DNA of 64,000 nt from Physcomitrium patens. Its lineage: Eukaryota; Streptophyta; Bryopsida; Funariales; Funariaceae. The translations under genes were made by a program, and so were the position numbers. The notes beneath the pieces are model-generated. The model was not told the origin of the DNA, did not search any database, and was given only the letters and a program-made list of their open reading frames with translations. Below are positions 1 through 11,208 of the stretch, one piece after another; position 1 is the first letter of the stretch; the number at the start of each line of letters is the position of its first letter. The DNA lies in contig NC_037254.1 of NCBI RefSeq assembly GCF_000002425.4, forward strand, positions 17,546,905 through 17,610,904. The letters run 5' to 3'.

Positions 1-1700
1 GCTGAGGAATGTTCTACCTTGGACTATTGTTGAAGAAGCGAAGCCCGAACCCCTCATCGGGACATGAGAATACATGGCTAGATGCTGCTCCTTGGTTTCC
101 GGAGGAATAAGTCACGAGGAAGAGATAGAGTTGGTAGACAAAATTTTCAATGGCCCACGACACAGAATCCCAGTATTTTATCCTTGATAAAACGACGATA
201 CCTCACCACTCTTGAAAAATGCTCCATTCCCAATTTCAGAACGCTCCTGGCGCAAGAATACATGCACTCCAGGTCCTGATTGTTACCTGTCACCTCCTTA
301 TTACCTACAAAATTTTAGATGTAATACAATCCTTCAACTGTTGAGGTCTTCCCCAGCTCCTATGAAACCTTTTCTCCCTACAATCCCCCCCCCAAAAATG
401 CTACGCTAGTCCCTATTTCCGTATGAACATTTGGTATAGCTCGGATCCCCTCTGTTGCCGCCCTGTTCCACGCTCTTCAGCATGAGCTAGAGATGTCCTA
501 CAGCGCTTAAGTTGGGAAACTGCCTCTTCATTAACCCTTCACTATCGTCGTTGGCGCTATTAACGAAAACCAAGCCCTGGTCTGCTTCTGCCAGCCTGAG
601 TTCAACAAGCCAATGTCCAATTGCGACGAGCCAGAAAGCAAACATCAGTAAACCTTGCGACTCCCCATCCATGAAAAAATATCATCAACGAAGATCCACA
701 CTAAGACCTCATTGCTAGCGCGATAATCAAGAACCTCCCCTCTCTGACTAACGATCCACGGCAGCTCAGAATACGCAAGCAACTTGCACACGCCAAACCT
801 CCTAATTCCCGCCACGGCGCGAACTTGTACGCAACCTCACCACCTTGGACACCAAAACCTCGAACCAGCAGCACGCTCAACTCCACTCACCAATCCCACT
901 ACCAACACGCACAGTCAAAAACCTGGCCGAGTCAATCGTAAAAAAAAAAAACACCTCTCGCAACCAGACTGCGCCACTCAGGAACCACGACAAACGAAAA
1001 CCACCTCACTCCTCCCTCGCGAGACTCCTTCCCCACCCAACTACCATTTCCCATGCACCTCAACCACCACACCACCGCAGCTCATTCTCTTACCCGAAAA
1101 ACTCGTATTCCGACTGCAGCGTCAAAACGCAATCCATAAAACTTGACCTTAAACGATTCCTATGTCTGCTTCCTAACAAGACCCCGCGGACGCGAAGTTT
1201 TCGGATTCGAGAGTGAGGCATCAAGACGCCAAAACGAAGACCTTGAAAAACGCTGCCCTGGGAAGAGAAAGAGAAAGGGAACGGGAGAGAAAATGGGCTG
1301 GCTACAGGCAGAAGAATATGAGCAGGAGGAAGGTCCCCAAAACCGCGGGTTAAGGATTCGATAACCGCGGGTTACGGGCGTGGTGAAAACCACGGTGGCC
1401 TTGTCTGTTTGTTTCCTTTATACTTACACCTCCTCCCTCCCATCGGAGCTGGTCAAGGCCAGGTTTGACTTATACCTTGTCTCATTACAACTATCCATGA
1501 TACCAGGCCTAAAGGGCTATTCACACGTAGTCTTTGCTCGGACCAGACCATTCCAACTATTAGAACTGTCGCCCCCACCCCCTCAGAACTACTCTGGTGG
1601 TTTCGTATTTGGCATCGGGGCTGGACCAACATTAGTACAATGGCAACTTCTTCACATGTACTGGGGTAGAGCATTTCGCAGAATGACGAAAATAAAATAA
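1..1700. other. GC-balanced gene-like region, no gene resolved
   Basis: This stretch is clearly richer in G and C than the sequence after 1700 and looks like a gene edge (promoter, 5' UTR or short exons). It has only short open frames on both strands; the longest, at 784-1216, are low-complexity Pro/Thr/Ser-rich readings. Minus-strand frames at 487-672 and 701-886 do not match any family I recognise. The pyrimidine-rich plus strand around 870-1110 resembles the promoter or leader zone of a plant gene. No start codon and splice chain could be built with confidence. Confidence 0.35.
1341..1373. repeat. Short direct repeat with CCGCGG cores
   Basis: The 12-mer aaccgcgggtta occurs at about 1341 and again about 21 bases later. 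Each copy carries a palindromic CCGCGG core. The close spacing in a GC-rich, promoter-like zone would suit a paired protein-binding site, but this is only a sequence observation. Confidence 0.4.
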
Positions 1701-3123
1701 CATTTTCGGAATATATATTGTATGTGGCCCCTGTATCCAGGTTGGATGAATTGTGTGCAAACTACCAAAATTTACATATTCATTTGTGTACGTGATTGCA
1801 GGGTTATCTACTTTGTGTGTAAACAGAGGGATGGAGAGACTCCACTCTCAAATATTAATGAATACTGGTATTTAAAACTAAAATTGTAATTATTATAATG
1901 ATTACTAGTATAGTAAACCAATATTCATTAATATTTGAGAGAATGGATTAGTATACTGGTAATCATTATAATTTATTTTTTATAGTCTTATGCAACAATT
2001 TTTGCTATAGTAAGAATACAATAATCAGTTCACAGGGAAAAGGTACAAATATAAATAGAAATATGACTGCGCTGCAGGGATCAATTATTATAATTATAAT
2101 TACAGAGTTTATTTTTCTTTTCTTTTTCTTTCTGTCTTTCTGTCTTTCTTCTCATGTGTTTTCAGTGAGAATATTCATTGTCTTGGATGGGACTTTATAA
2201 CTCAAATAAATAAATAAGTTATTATAATCTGAGACAGTGATAATTATAGAACATTTACTGAATGTAAACAACTTTATTGTAGCTTGTATGTTGTTCCTTT
2301 TTGTAAATTATACTACCACACGGTTTTGTTTGACTGAACAGTAAATCTGTACTATTACTAAAAATTACGCTTTCAAGGTTTTAGTATGAATAATCCCATA
2401 ACAACAATAATTTTTCACTCGTTGGCCGAACGATTAATTAACATGAGTTAAAAAAAAGTCATCGGAAGAAACCCAAAAAGGCGAAAGAAAGAAAAAGTAA
2501 ACGAATTTATCTTTCCCACAGCTCACTTCAACCGACGTTGGTTGCCGCTCCCGGCAGCGTGCAAGCACAGTCTAGTCAGCCAAAAGTGGGTCTAATTCCA
2601 GCTGCAAGACGCACGTGTGAACGTAACTGCAAGAAAGGCATGACGAACAGAGATGAATGAACAGTAAGCGGATGATAAAAGTCAACAGACACCACATATA
2701 TTGACATGGTCACTGGGGGGGGGTTGTCGACGTGGCAACCTCAGCCACAACAGTGAGCACTTGTCTTTATCCGACGTGGGGGCCAGTGAGAGGCCTCACA
2801 CCACCCTTGCTCTTGCCACCTGGCTGCGGTGTGAACTCTCTTGCTTGACTCAAGTGGATAATTTGATTGCTGGCTGCGTTCACACTGGCCCTCGTTGTCT
2901 ACCCTCCTCTCTTAATACCTAAATAAATAAATAAGTACAATTATAGATTTTTGTTTAATTTTAACGTAGGAAGATACTTTAAACTACCGTGAAAATATTT
3001 ATTAACCGACATGCGTTTGTTATGTATGTATTATTAACTAAGGTGTGTGTGTGTGTGTGGACATGGATTTAAATAGAGAAGCAATGTGAATGGGTAACGA
3101 ATAAAGTGTCACATAAATTTATG

Positions 3124-3159
<36 letters not shown>

Positions 3160-4390
3160 AAAAAACTGGAATCCATTCTTTTAATTTTGAAATAATGGAA
3201 AATGTGTTGACAGAGCCCAAACGGATCAATTAAATGTTTTAAATTGATAAAATAAAATTTACATATTTCTATTTTATTTGATAAATATTATTTCTTGTAT
3301 TTTTGTGGGATTTTAATGCAAATCCATTGTACCAGTAAGTCAAATGTTCCACTTATCATAACAGTATTGAGCTGCAAGATATGAGATGAAGTGATATCTG
3401 GTTGTGATTATTTTGGCACACCACAAAGAGTATACTAATTCTGAATATGAATATCACTTGATTATTGCTTCATCATACACAATAGTAAATCTATCTCACA
3501 AAATTTTCTTTTTTTAATATATCAAAAATGATTGGACATTTGTATCTTCATGAAATATTTTACAAATTAATGATTTTATTTATTAAAGTTTTAAAAACAG
3601 TCAAAAACTTATTTGTAAAGTTTGGAGTGCATGAACTAAGATTTTCATTTACAAATCATTAGTACAGTAGATCATATTAGAAAGTGTAAATATTGGCGAT
3701 AAGTGTCAGTTACACGCAGTTCATATCTGCAAATTAAAAATACTATTTTCCTTACAAAAATTGCTTAAGCAGTTTCATAATGTTGTTTAAAATATCAAAA
3801 AAATGTAAAATGGCGAAAAATAAAACTGTAATGTATTTTTCGAACTTTTAAGAAACTGAACACTTGCATTGTTACCTATTAAAAAATAAAATAAAAACTG
3901 ACCATTTAAAATACGTGCTGTGAAGAATAAAACGGATAGTATTGAAACATTCCACGATTGCAAAATTTGGTATTTTAATATTGATTTTTAAAATATGTTG
4001 ATCAATTTTCTTGTTGATAAATTAGAGGCTGTGCATTCTTTTTTGAATGTACGTGGTTTGTATACCTGTGTTCTTATATTCCCTAGCATGTCTCTTGGTT
4101 TGAACGTTACATTTTGGCCTACCCGCTGTGAAACCATAACCCTGCACGGAGATAATAACTCACTGAAGCTTCAAAAAAGAAAAATATATATAATCACATT
4201 TTGACCCGAGCATATTGGAAAAAAAATTGGATTACATGCTGAAGCTTTTACTTCCAATTCTACGCATTCCTAAAACAATGTCGCTACAATCTTCGCAACG
4301 GAACAAATACAGTATCTAAAAGAAAAAGTTCCCAGTGTCTCCTCATCGACCTAATAATACCAAAACAAAACAAAACAAAACGAGGAAACA
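1701..4390. other. AT-rich intergenic stretch with microsatellites
   Basis: No gene is visible. It contains a (GT)n run near 3042-3058, a (TA)n run near 3127-3156, a CT-rich patch near 2110-2150 and one GC-richer patch at about 2510-2920. That patch includes a 73-codon frame (2701-2922) with no recognisable motif and could be a remnant of a gene edge. The rest is mostly A/T-rich low-complexity sequence. Confidence 0.5.
1846..1972. repeat. Two interleaved inverted repeats (A-B-A'-B')
   Basis: Arm A (1846-1864) is the perfect reverse complement of A' (1922-1940), 19 bases. Arm B (1892-1912) pairs with B' (1952-1972) at 20 of 21 bases. B lies inside the A/A' loop while B' lies outside it, so the arms are interleaved, not nested. 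As DNA this could be overlapping fold-back elements; as RNA it could form one stem or the other, or a pseudoknot. Confidence 0.7.
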
Positions 4391-5320
4391 TACAGGTGGT
4401 CTTTAAACAATCATGCTCAGGAATTCAAGAGCTTCGTCCGGCTTCACTTCGCCGCGTTGAAGGCATCACTGAACTCTAGGTCGGCATTCTCATAGGTTCA
4501 CAAACCGGAGTGATGTGTGAGGACAAACTTGTATACTCCCTCATGGAGATGGAACAACGCCGCCATCAGGTCCCCCCGTTGCAGCACAAATAAGTAGAAA
4601 GTTCGCTCTAGCTCTCTCTGCTTATCGTATTTCCATCTACTTATCATAGATGTTTGGCTTGCTGGGGTCCCTCACACTGAATATACCTAAGCGCTGATAA
4701 CATATAAGAAATCTGAGCTGCATTGCGTATGCCAACAAACACCTAGCGAGGTTCCCAGATAAGGTCGAAAAGTAACGGCTCGACGATCTCTTTGTGTTAC
4801 TGAGGGTTCGAGAAACACTCTTTTACTACACGACTTGAACGGTTACAGCAAAACATACATGTAGGCAGACATGTCATGAAGTTACCCAAAATATTCTGGA
4901 AGGAGAACTTCTGGTGGGATAGAAACTTGTAAAACATGACCCAGAAACTGAATGTAAAGTAGGTCGTTTCTGCCACCAAGACTTCCATCAACAGACTGAA
5001 GTTCTCAAGTTAGAGCAACGTGTGATGTGCAGTAGAGCTATGGCACCGCGGGAAGGTTCCGTTTAAATTCCGAACCTGACGGCTCCAGCTGCTTAGTAAG
5101 AGCTGGCTTAGAATCTGGAACAAAATTGAATTTTCATTGATGCCCCGTCTCTCAGCGACAATCACAACAAAATTCGAAAAATGTTGCTGATAAATGTGAC
5201 CGATATGGAAGAGGTAACCTTGGGTCCTCCCATCAAATACAAGCGGGTTAAGTATCTTCAGCTCTCGTCTTATTCGGCAACGACTCTGGTCTGTAACCTC
5301 GCTCAAACATGCTACGGCTT
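4391..5320. other. GC-balanced stretch downstream of the sHSP remnant
   Basis: Base composition here is closer to genic DNA. The only longer frame (minus strand, 5010-5411) overlaps the 3' part of the heat-shock remnant in another frame and has no motif I recognise. This stretch may be the 3' UTR and downstream flank of that decayed gene. Confidence 0.35.
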
Positions 5321-5587
5321 TCAATCGACAGAAATTTGAACAGTCTTCGGTTACTCTGGTTTTGCAGGTGGTAGTTTGGACACTGTGACCGTCAACACAC
5401 CATCCACGCAAGCGGCACTAATAGCATCCACTTTCGCAACAGCGGGGAGGGTAAACTTTCTCATTAATTTCACGGGACGCAGCTCCAAGCGTATGAACTT
5501 TACATCTCCCTCAGCGTTCTGTGCGTCCTCTGCTTCCCAATCACTTTTCCGCTTGCCCCGCATGGTAAGTACATTCTCATTCTCAAC
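5321..5587 (-). pseudogene. Class II small heat-shock protein, 3' exon remnant
   Basis: The minus-strand frame gives the C-terminal alpha-crystallin (HSP20) domain of a cytosolic class II small heat-shock protein. It opens with [14 protein letters not shown], continues with the LMRKFTLP strand, then the diagnostic [16 protein letters not shown] and a KLPP tail. Proteins of this family are ATP-independent holdase chaperones. An acceptor-like CAG sits just before the GTTGAG start at 5587. An in-frame TAA at 5351-5353 interrupts the tail; the next codons still read PKTVQISVD and a stop, the normal family end, so the stop looks like a single-base mutation. The N-terminal half is not found up to the copia LTR at 5951. 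I infer a pseudogene; a functional gene ending at the early stop is possible but would still need a missing 5' exon. Confidence 0.75.
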
Positions 5588-5950
5588 CTGTAAAATAACG
5601 AGCATTAGCATTGCCCGAAGTACATTTACAGCGAATTCATTTGAGAACATACGAAATTCTAAGAAAACATACTCTCAATCAATTTTCTTCAAAATTAGAC
5701 CTAGTTCTGAAAGTCGTGATGACAACGCACTCATATTAACACCAACGGAGAAGTAGTAATGCGGTCAGTAATGTGATCCCATTTCATGTCGCAAAATGTA
5801 TCCAAATTTGTTCTTTTGAACTCAAGAAGAGTTGGAATCATGTATCTGCTCATTGCTGGTTTTTATCAAATTAATCCGGGTTCTTTTTCATCATGGCCTT
5901 CACTGTGTATTGCTACGTTCCATGATGAAAGTAGTAGAATTGCTACATTC
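5588..5950. other. Flank between the sHSP remnant and the copia LTR
   Basis: GC-intermediate sequence without a recognisable exon. It should hold the intron and 5' exon of the sHSP gene if that gene were intact, but no N-terminal sHSP coding is seen here. Confidence 0.4.
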
Positions 5951-6121
5951 TGTTGGAAACAATCACAAACAGTAACCAAACATAACGAACTGAATGAGAG
6001 TGAAATGTCGCACCCTGTCATGCCGGCGCGACCCAATCAATCGCTCCTCCGTAGTTAGGGTAAAAACAATGTACACCCATTTAACAATTAATTAATTATT
6101 ACATTCTATCTAAAACCCTCA
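5951..6121 (+). repeat. Ty1/copia left LTR (~170 bp)
   Basis: The sequence starts TGTTGGAAAC and is closely repeated at 18153-18318, where it starts TGTTAGAAAC. Similarity begins sharply at the TG in both copies and ends near the shared ctatctaaaaccctc. Differences between the copies are mostly transitions and small indels, so the insertion is old. Short LTRs of this size are typical of Ty1/copia elements. Confidence 0.75.
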
Positions 6122-9100
6122 AATTACTAAGTTTGATGGCTTGTGGTACTCCATTTGGATTTGGAAGAAAAAGATTTAGATGAAGTTTGAAATAGAGAAC
6201 TAGCGAGATGTAGTTTTAGGAAAAGAAATACAATCAATACACTAAGTCAAGAAGTGGATGCAATATCAACTTCACCACTAACCAATCAAATTGAAATCCT
6301 TATCTAGAAAATGAGGGATCATGTTACTTTAGCAACAATTTGGGATTGTGTAGAAAATTTAATTAGCAATAATTTGGGATTGTATAGAAAATTTAATTTT
6401 CTCTCATATTAGAGCATTGAAGATAGCTAATGAAGCATAGTTGACCCTTGAAAATACATACTTTGATAGTAACATAGATATTCAAGCCCACTTACAAGAA
6501 AAAATTATCACACAAAAGATGAAAGCATAAAAATTAATAACTCAATATATACACAATTCCAAAAATTTCCTTTAATAATTCAATTTTGTAGGAATTATCA
6601 TTTCTCATCAAATATAAATCTTCACTCTTATGAGATCTATGCCATCCTAATATGGCACTATGATCCAAATGCTTCACACAATAGGGACTATAATACTTCT
6701 TATGCTGATTTCAATTCTATTACAAGAAGAAACAACCATGAAAGGCTTTTCTTTTGACTCACATGTCTTTCTTGTAGGACACAAAGGAAAGACTAAATGG
6801 CAACAACATTAATCCACCCAAAAAGACCATAAGCTTTCAAAACATCAAAACAAACTTACAACTCCTTATCTACATTGTAAGAAAATGGGGCATTGGAGTT
6901 TGGAGTGTTTCAAAAAGAAAACAAGAGTTGTTGCAAATTTAGTAGCAATAAATTATGACAATAAGAAAAACAAACAAATATAGAAGCAAGAACAAGGAGA
7001 GGAATTACCTCCTACTTTTTATGCCCATGTATACATCACACAAGTATTTTTCTTGAAGAAATCATCCAAGCTAAGAACCATCAAAGACATACAATGGTTC
7101 ATTGATATTAGTATCATCTATCACTTGATATATGATAAAAGATAATTCATCAATTTCAAACCATTTCTAAATGGTGACAACAAAATCTACCTTAGTGATG
7201 ACACAACCTTACCTATCTATAGCTAAAGAAAAGTAGAGATTTTAATAGCAAATAGAGAGACACTTTGTTTGTGCAACACATTATACATATTAAATTTACA
7301 TAATTTTTTTTTTTCAATCTGTGAATATGAACTTCAAGGAAGAGAAATTTTAATTAAAAATTAGATGAGTTGCCTCCTAATATAAGATAATACCATACAT
7401 TCATCCTACCTTCTTTGAAATAATCTATATCTATTGGACTCAACTAAATTACAACCATAGTATGTAGAAGTACATATCAGTGCTTGCTCAGAAGAATTTT
7501 CATTGCCACGATTACTTTTCTAGTCAAATTTATAAAGTCATGATGAAAAAATCTTGCCTCTTCAAGTTTCACTACTACAAGCTTCATGGTGTAATAATTA
7601 TCCATCCAAAGGCACATCCACTACAAACGAATCATTATTAATGATGCCTTCTACCTCCTCTAACTTTATAACCATAAGTGGCAATAACAAAAGCCTCATG
7701 GTACATCCTTCTCCAATAATGCTCTCCATTTTTGATCATGCATGCTAGCCACTGCAATCTCTTCAGAAAGTTCTTCCACCATTGAGTGCAACTTTGCATA
7801 TTAGTCAATCACCATAGGCTTTTTTTCCACTTCAAATATCTATAGCTTATGACTATTAATACTTGTGTTACAACTTGCTTCTATTTATAATAGTATAGAG
7901 TAGATTTCATTCTACCTCAGCATAAAAATATCACAAGGTGACCATAGACTCTATGAGCTCTTTCCATGGCTAATCTTGATGTATGCTAATTTTACTTTTT
8001 TTGGCCCAAACCAAGACATCTCAACTTTTTTCAATCCCAACGCTACTACTATCTATAGCTCTTAAGTTATTGCTTCTTTTTTTAGTTCCTAATAATTATT
8101 GTGGCATCAAAAGCTTAGTCATCTTAGTAGTGATTATTTCTAGCAATTTATCAATATATCAACTGTCTCTAGATTCTATCTAAAAATAATCTCAAATCAA
8201 GTTTTTCTCTACATGTCTCCGTGACAAATATATGGCCATAATTTTTTTTCAAATAAGCTATTATAGGAGTAATTGAGCCTCTCAAATTAATCTATTTCAA
8301 TTTAAACAAATGTATAGCTATTCAAATATTATTTGGTTACAAATATTATGTTATATTTATAGATAATTTATCAAGATACATAATGTTAAGACTCCTACAC
8401 TAAAAAAATGAATATTTACATATGTTCAATTTTTTTCACACATAGATTGAAAATCAAATTGGCTACAAAATCAGAACTCTTTGCTTTAATTTAAGAAAGA
8501 ATTATTTTTCCAAAATTCACTCAATACTTAGAAATATATGGAATTCAAGGTCAATTCACTACAACTTATACACCACTCCAAAATGGTGTTATTAAACAAA
8601 AGAATTGCACTCTTTTCAACATAACAAGGTGTATATTCTATAAAACTCAACTCTCCAAACTATATTAGGAAAAATCAATCATCTATGTTGCTTATCTTTA
8701 AAATTGACTTTTTATAAAGGCTATTTCTTTTTATACTACTTTATTCAAATTGTGGCACAAAAAGAAGTCTAATCTAATTCATATTTGTGTGTTTGAGAAT
8801 CAATGTTCTGCAAATATCATTGATCTTTTTTGTCTCAAGCTTGATAGAGAAATTCAAGCTTATATTTTCTTTGGATATAGTCCAATCAGCAAAGATTATA
8901 AGATACAATTCCTCAACACTACCACTACACTTATATCTAGGAGCATTATTTATTAAAAAAAAACTTTATTTTTCTTTGCATTCAAATTCTGCTTAATCAT
9001 CCATCCAATTCCATCTTCTAAAAAGCCTTGAATTTTTTTCTTTTCAAAAATTCATAGCTCCTTACTAATCCACATATGCATCAATCCTCAATTGAATAAT

Positions 9101-9548
9101 CTCAAAAGTTTTTTGCTGCTCTGCAAATGCCTTCTAACCAATATCTACATTTTTCTTTAGTACTTCTATAATATCCCACTCTTGATAAATTTACACCTAT
9201 GGCTATACATGTGTGTTCTTCAATTTCTTTGCTCATGTCCATTAATTCATACTAATATCAACTAGATAATTACTCCATGTATGATGCTCTACTTGAAGAC
9301 ATTGTTTCTGTTGACCAAATGATGACTCTTTGTTCTCATCTTCTAATCCTAAGTTTCTCCTATATGCCTTCAACTTTGAACAATGACTCTAGTGTAGCCA
9401 TAGCCCCCTTCATCTCATGGTTGAGAAATTTTTATATTATGCCTCCCTTGACTTTAAATTCTATCCATGCGTAATCTCAACATGTACCTAAATCTCTGTT
9501 CAAAGAATACTTTTTGTTCCAATCTTATCTATCTTCACAGCATTATTA
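6122..9548 (+). pseudogene. Copia gag and integrase remnants
   Basis: Near 6872-6920 the frame reads HCKKMGHWSLECF, a retroviral-type CCHC zinc knuckle whose first Cys is replaced by Tyr. Near 8535-8620 it reads GIQGQFTTTYTPLQNGV, the copia integrase block that normally precedes ERKNRT, and near 8865-8910 FFGYSPISKDYKI, the copia motif that normally reads FVGYS. Stops interrupt every frame. The sequence between these blocks is AT-shifted as expected after long methylation and deamination. The stretch at 9000-9548 holds no recognisable reverse-transcriptase motifs. Confidence 0.7.
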
Positions 9549-10539
9549 TGTAGTAATATGGCGATTAGGTGAAAGAAAAAAGAATTTATTTTATTACAAA
9601 AAAACTTAATTAAAAATATGCAATAAAAAATATAAATAAATAATGGACAGATAGTAAAATATATTAATATTAGAATTATTTTTTATGAAAGTAGATTCTA
9701 TTTATTTTGTAATTCTATAAATAAATCAAAACAAAATAGATTAAAAAAACTTATGAATATAGGCATATGTAGGAAAAATTTAGAAGTTGATTATAGCAAA
9801 AATTACTTCAAGAATACAAGAATTGATATTTAAAGAGGACCAGTTACCAACCAAGGTCGAAATTAGACTCCAAGGTACAAAACTAAGTGCTTATGGCAAT
9901 TCAAAGGCTCTTTTAAAAATTGGAGAGTGGAAATTGGAAAAAAAAAACTTAAGAAGAGATTTTCAAGAGATTTTTTTAGATTATTTAGATCAATATTGAA
10001 GTTTTGAAGAATTTTCAAAGTTAATAGTGTTCTTATTAGATTCAAATTTTGAGAAATAAAAATATTTTTATAAATTTGAAGATTTTTTGAATTTTGTAGC
10101 ATGTGTACTAGTGAATTTTAGAAGTTTATTGTTATATTTACTATAAATATGTGTAAAAAATTTAAAATCAATTAAAAAATTAGATTAAAGCTTATGAGGA
10201 TATTTCTAGGTTTAAGGTTTAGGATTTGAGATTTACGATTAGTAAGTGATTCTAAGTTTTAGTAATATTTATGAATTGGATTGAAGCAAAAATTGATGAG
10301 AATAATTGAGACTTAAATATCTATACATAATTTAATATTTGGAACAATAGAATGGTTTATAAATAAGAAATTAGTATTAAAAGATCAATATTCAAGTTAG
10401 AAAAAGAGGGTGGCAAAAAATTGAGAGGTTTTGGAAGCTTTTCTTGTAATTAAATAATTTGATTCTTTTCAATTTTTGTGTACTTGTTATATACTTGATG
10501 ATTGAAGCTTAAATGAGATATTAGTTAAAATCAATGTTT

Positions 10540-10669
10540 TAATAATTATTTATTGAATTAATAATTTATTTTAGGATTTGTTAAGATTTTGTTTAAGATT
10601 TAGGATTTCATTAAGAATTATTTAAGATTTTGTTAGGATTTAGGATTTTTTAAGGTTTTTTTAGATTTT
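10540..10669 (+). repeat. Degenerate TTAGGATT-type array, left part
   Basis: Short units of the form (T)TAGGATTT, TTAAGATTT and similar recur. The array is interrupted at about 10670 by the chromovirus LTR and resumes at 16907. Confidence 0.6.
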
Positions 10670-11208
10670 TTTTACAAATTTACATATATATTCTAATAAA
10701 TACTTATATGATTAGATAGAAGTATATAAAATTATATAAAAATAAATTAATTTCATAATACTTTTTAGAGAACCTTCTTATAAACTTCATAGATGCTACT
10801 TTGACTTTAAATGTATTTATAATTGATTGATAGATTAAAAACTTGGTCAAAAAATTAATCATGTATTAATAGCTTTTAAAAGAAGCTAAATATGGGGCAT
10901 ACATATAAAAAACTTGCCTTGCAAGTTAAGATATGTGTCTTATAAAGTCAACACGTTTTAGAGGTCTTATAGGATATCATTTCATAGCTCTTAGTTAAGA
11001 GTATATGTGGAGGTAAGAATGAAGCTTTTTTCACTCTTCTTAATGCCTTTCTAATCTTTAGTCTTGTTTCAAGACTTTTTAGTCTTCTTGTTTTTGGAAA
11101 TAGCCATACTAGTTCAATAATATATCATCTTTGACTAACTTTGTAGTTCTTTTTAGTAACACAAGAGTGTATTGAGGATTTCTTTCTTTGAAATTCATAT
11201 CCTTGATA
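10670..11208 (+). repeat. Left LTR of chromovirus element 1
   Basis: It aligns with 16352-16906, 48399-48964 and 53723-54243: a TA-rich start, acttatatgattag, agaagcttcatag-like blocks, cttgccttgcaagttaaga, and the end tcatatccttgata. The exact left edge is uncertain by several bases because the terminal TG is not conserved here. Confidence 0.75.
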
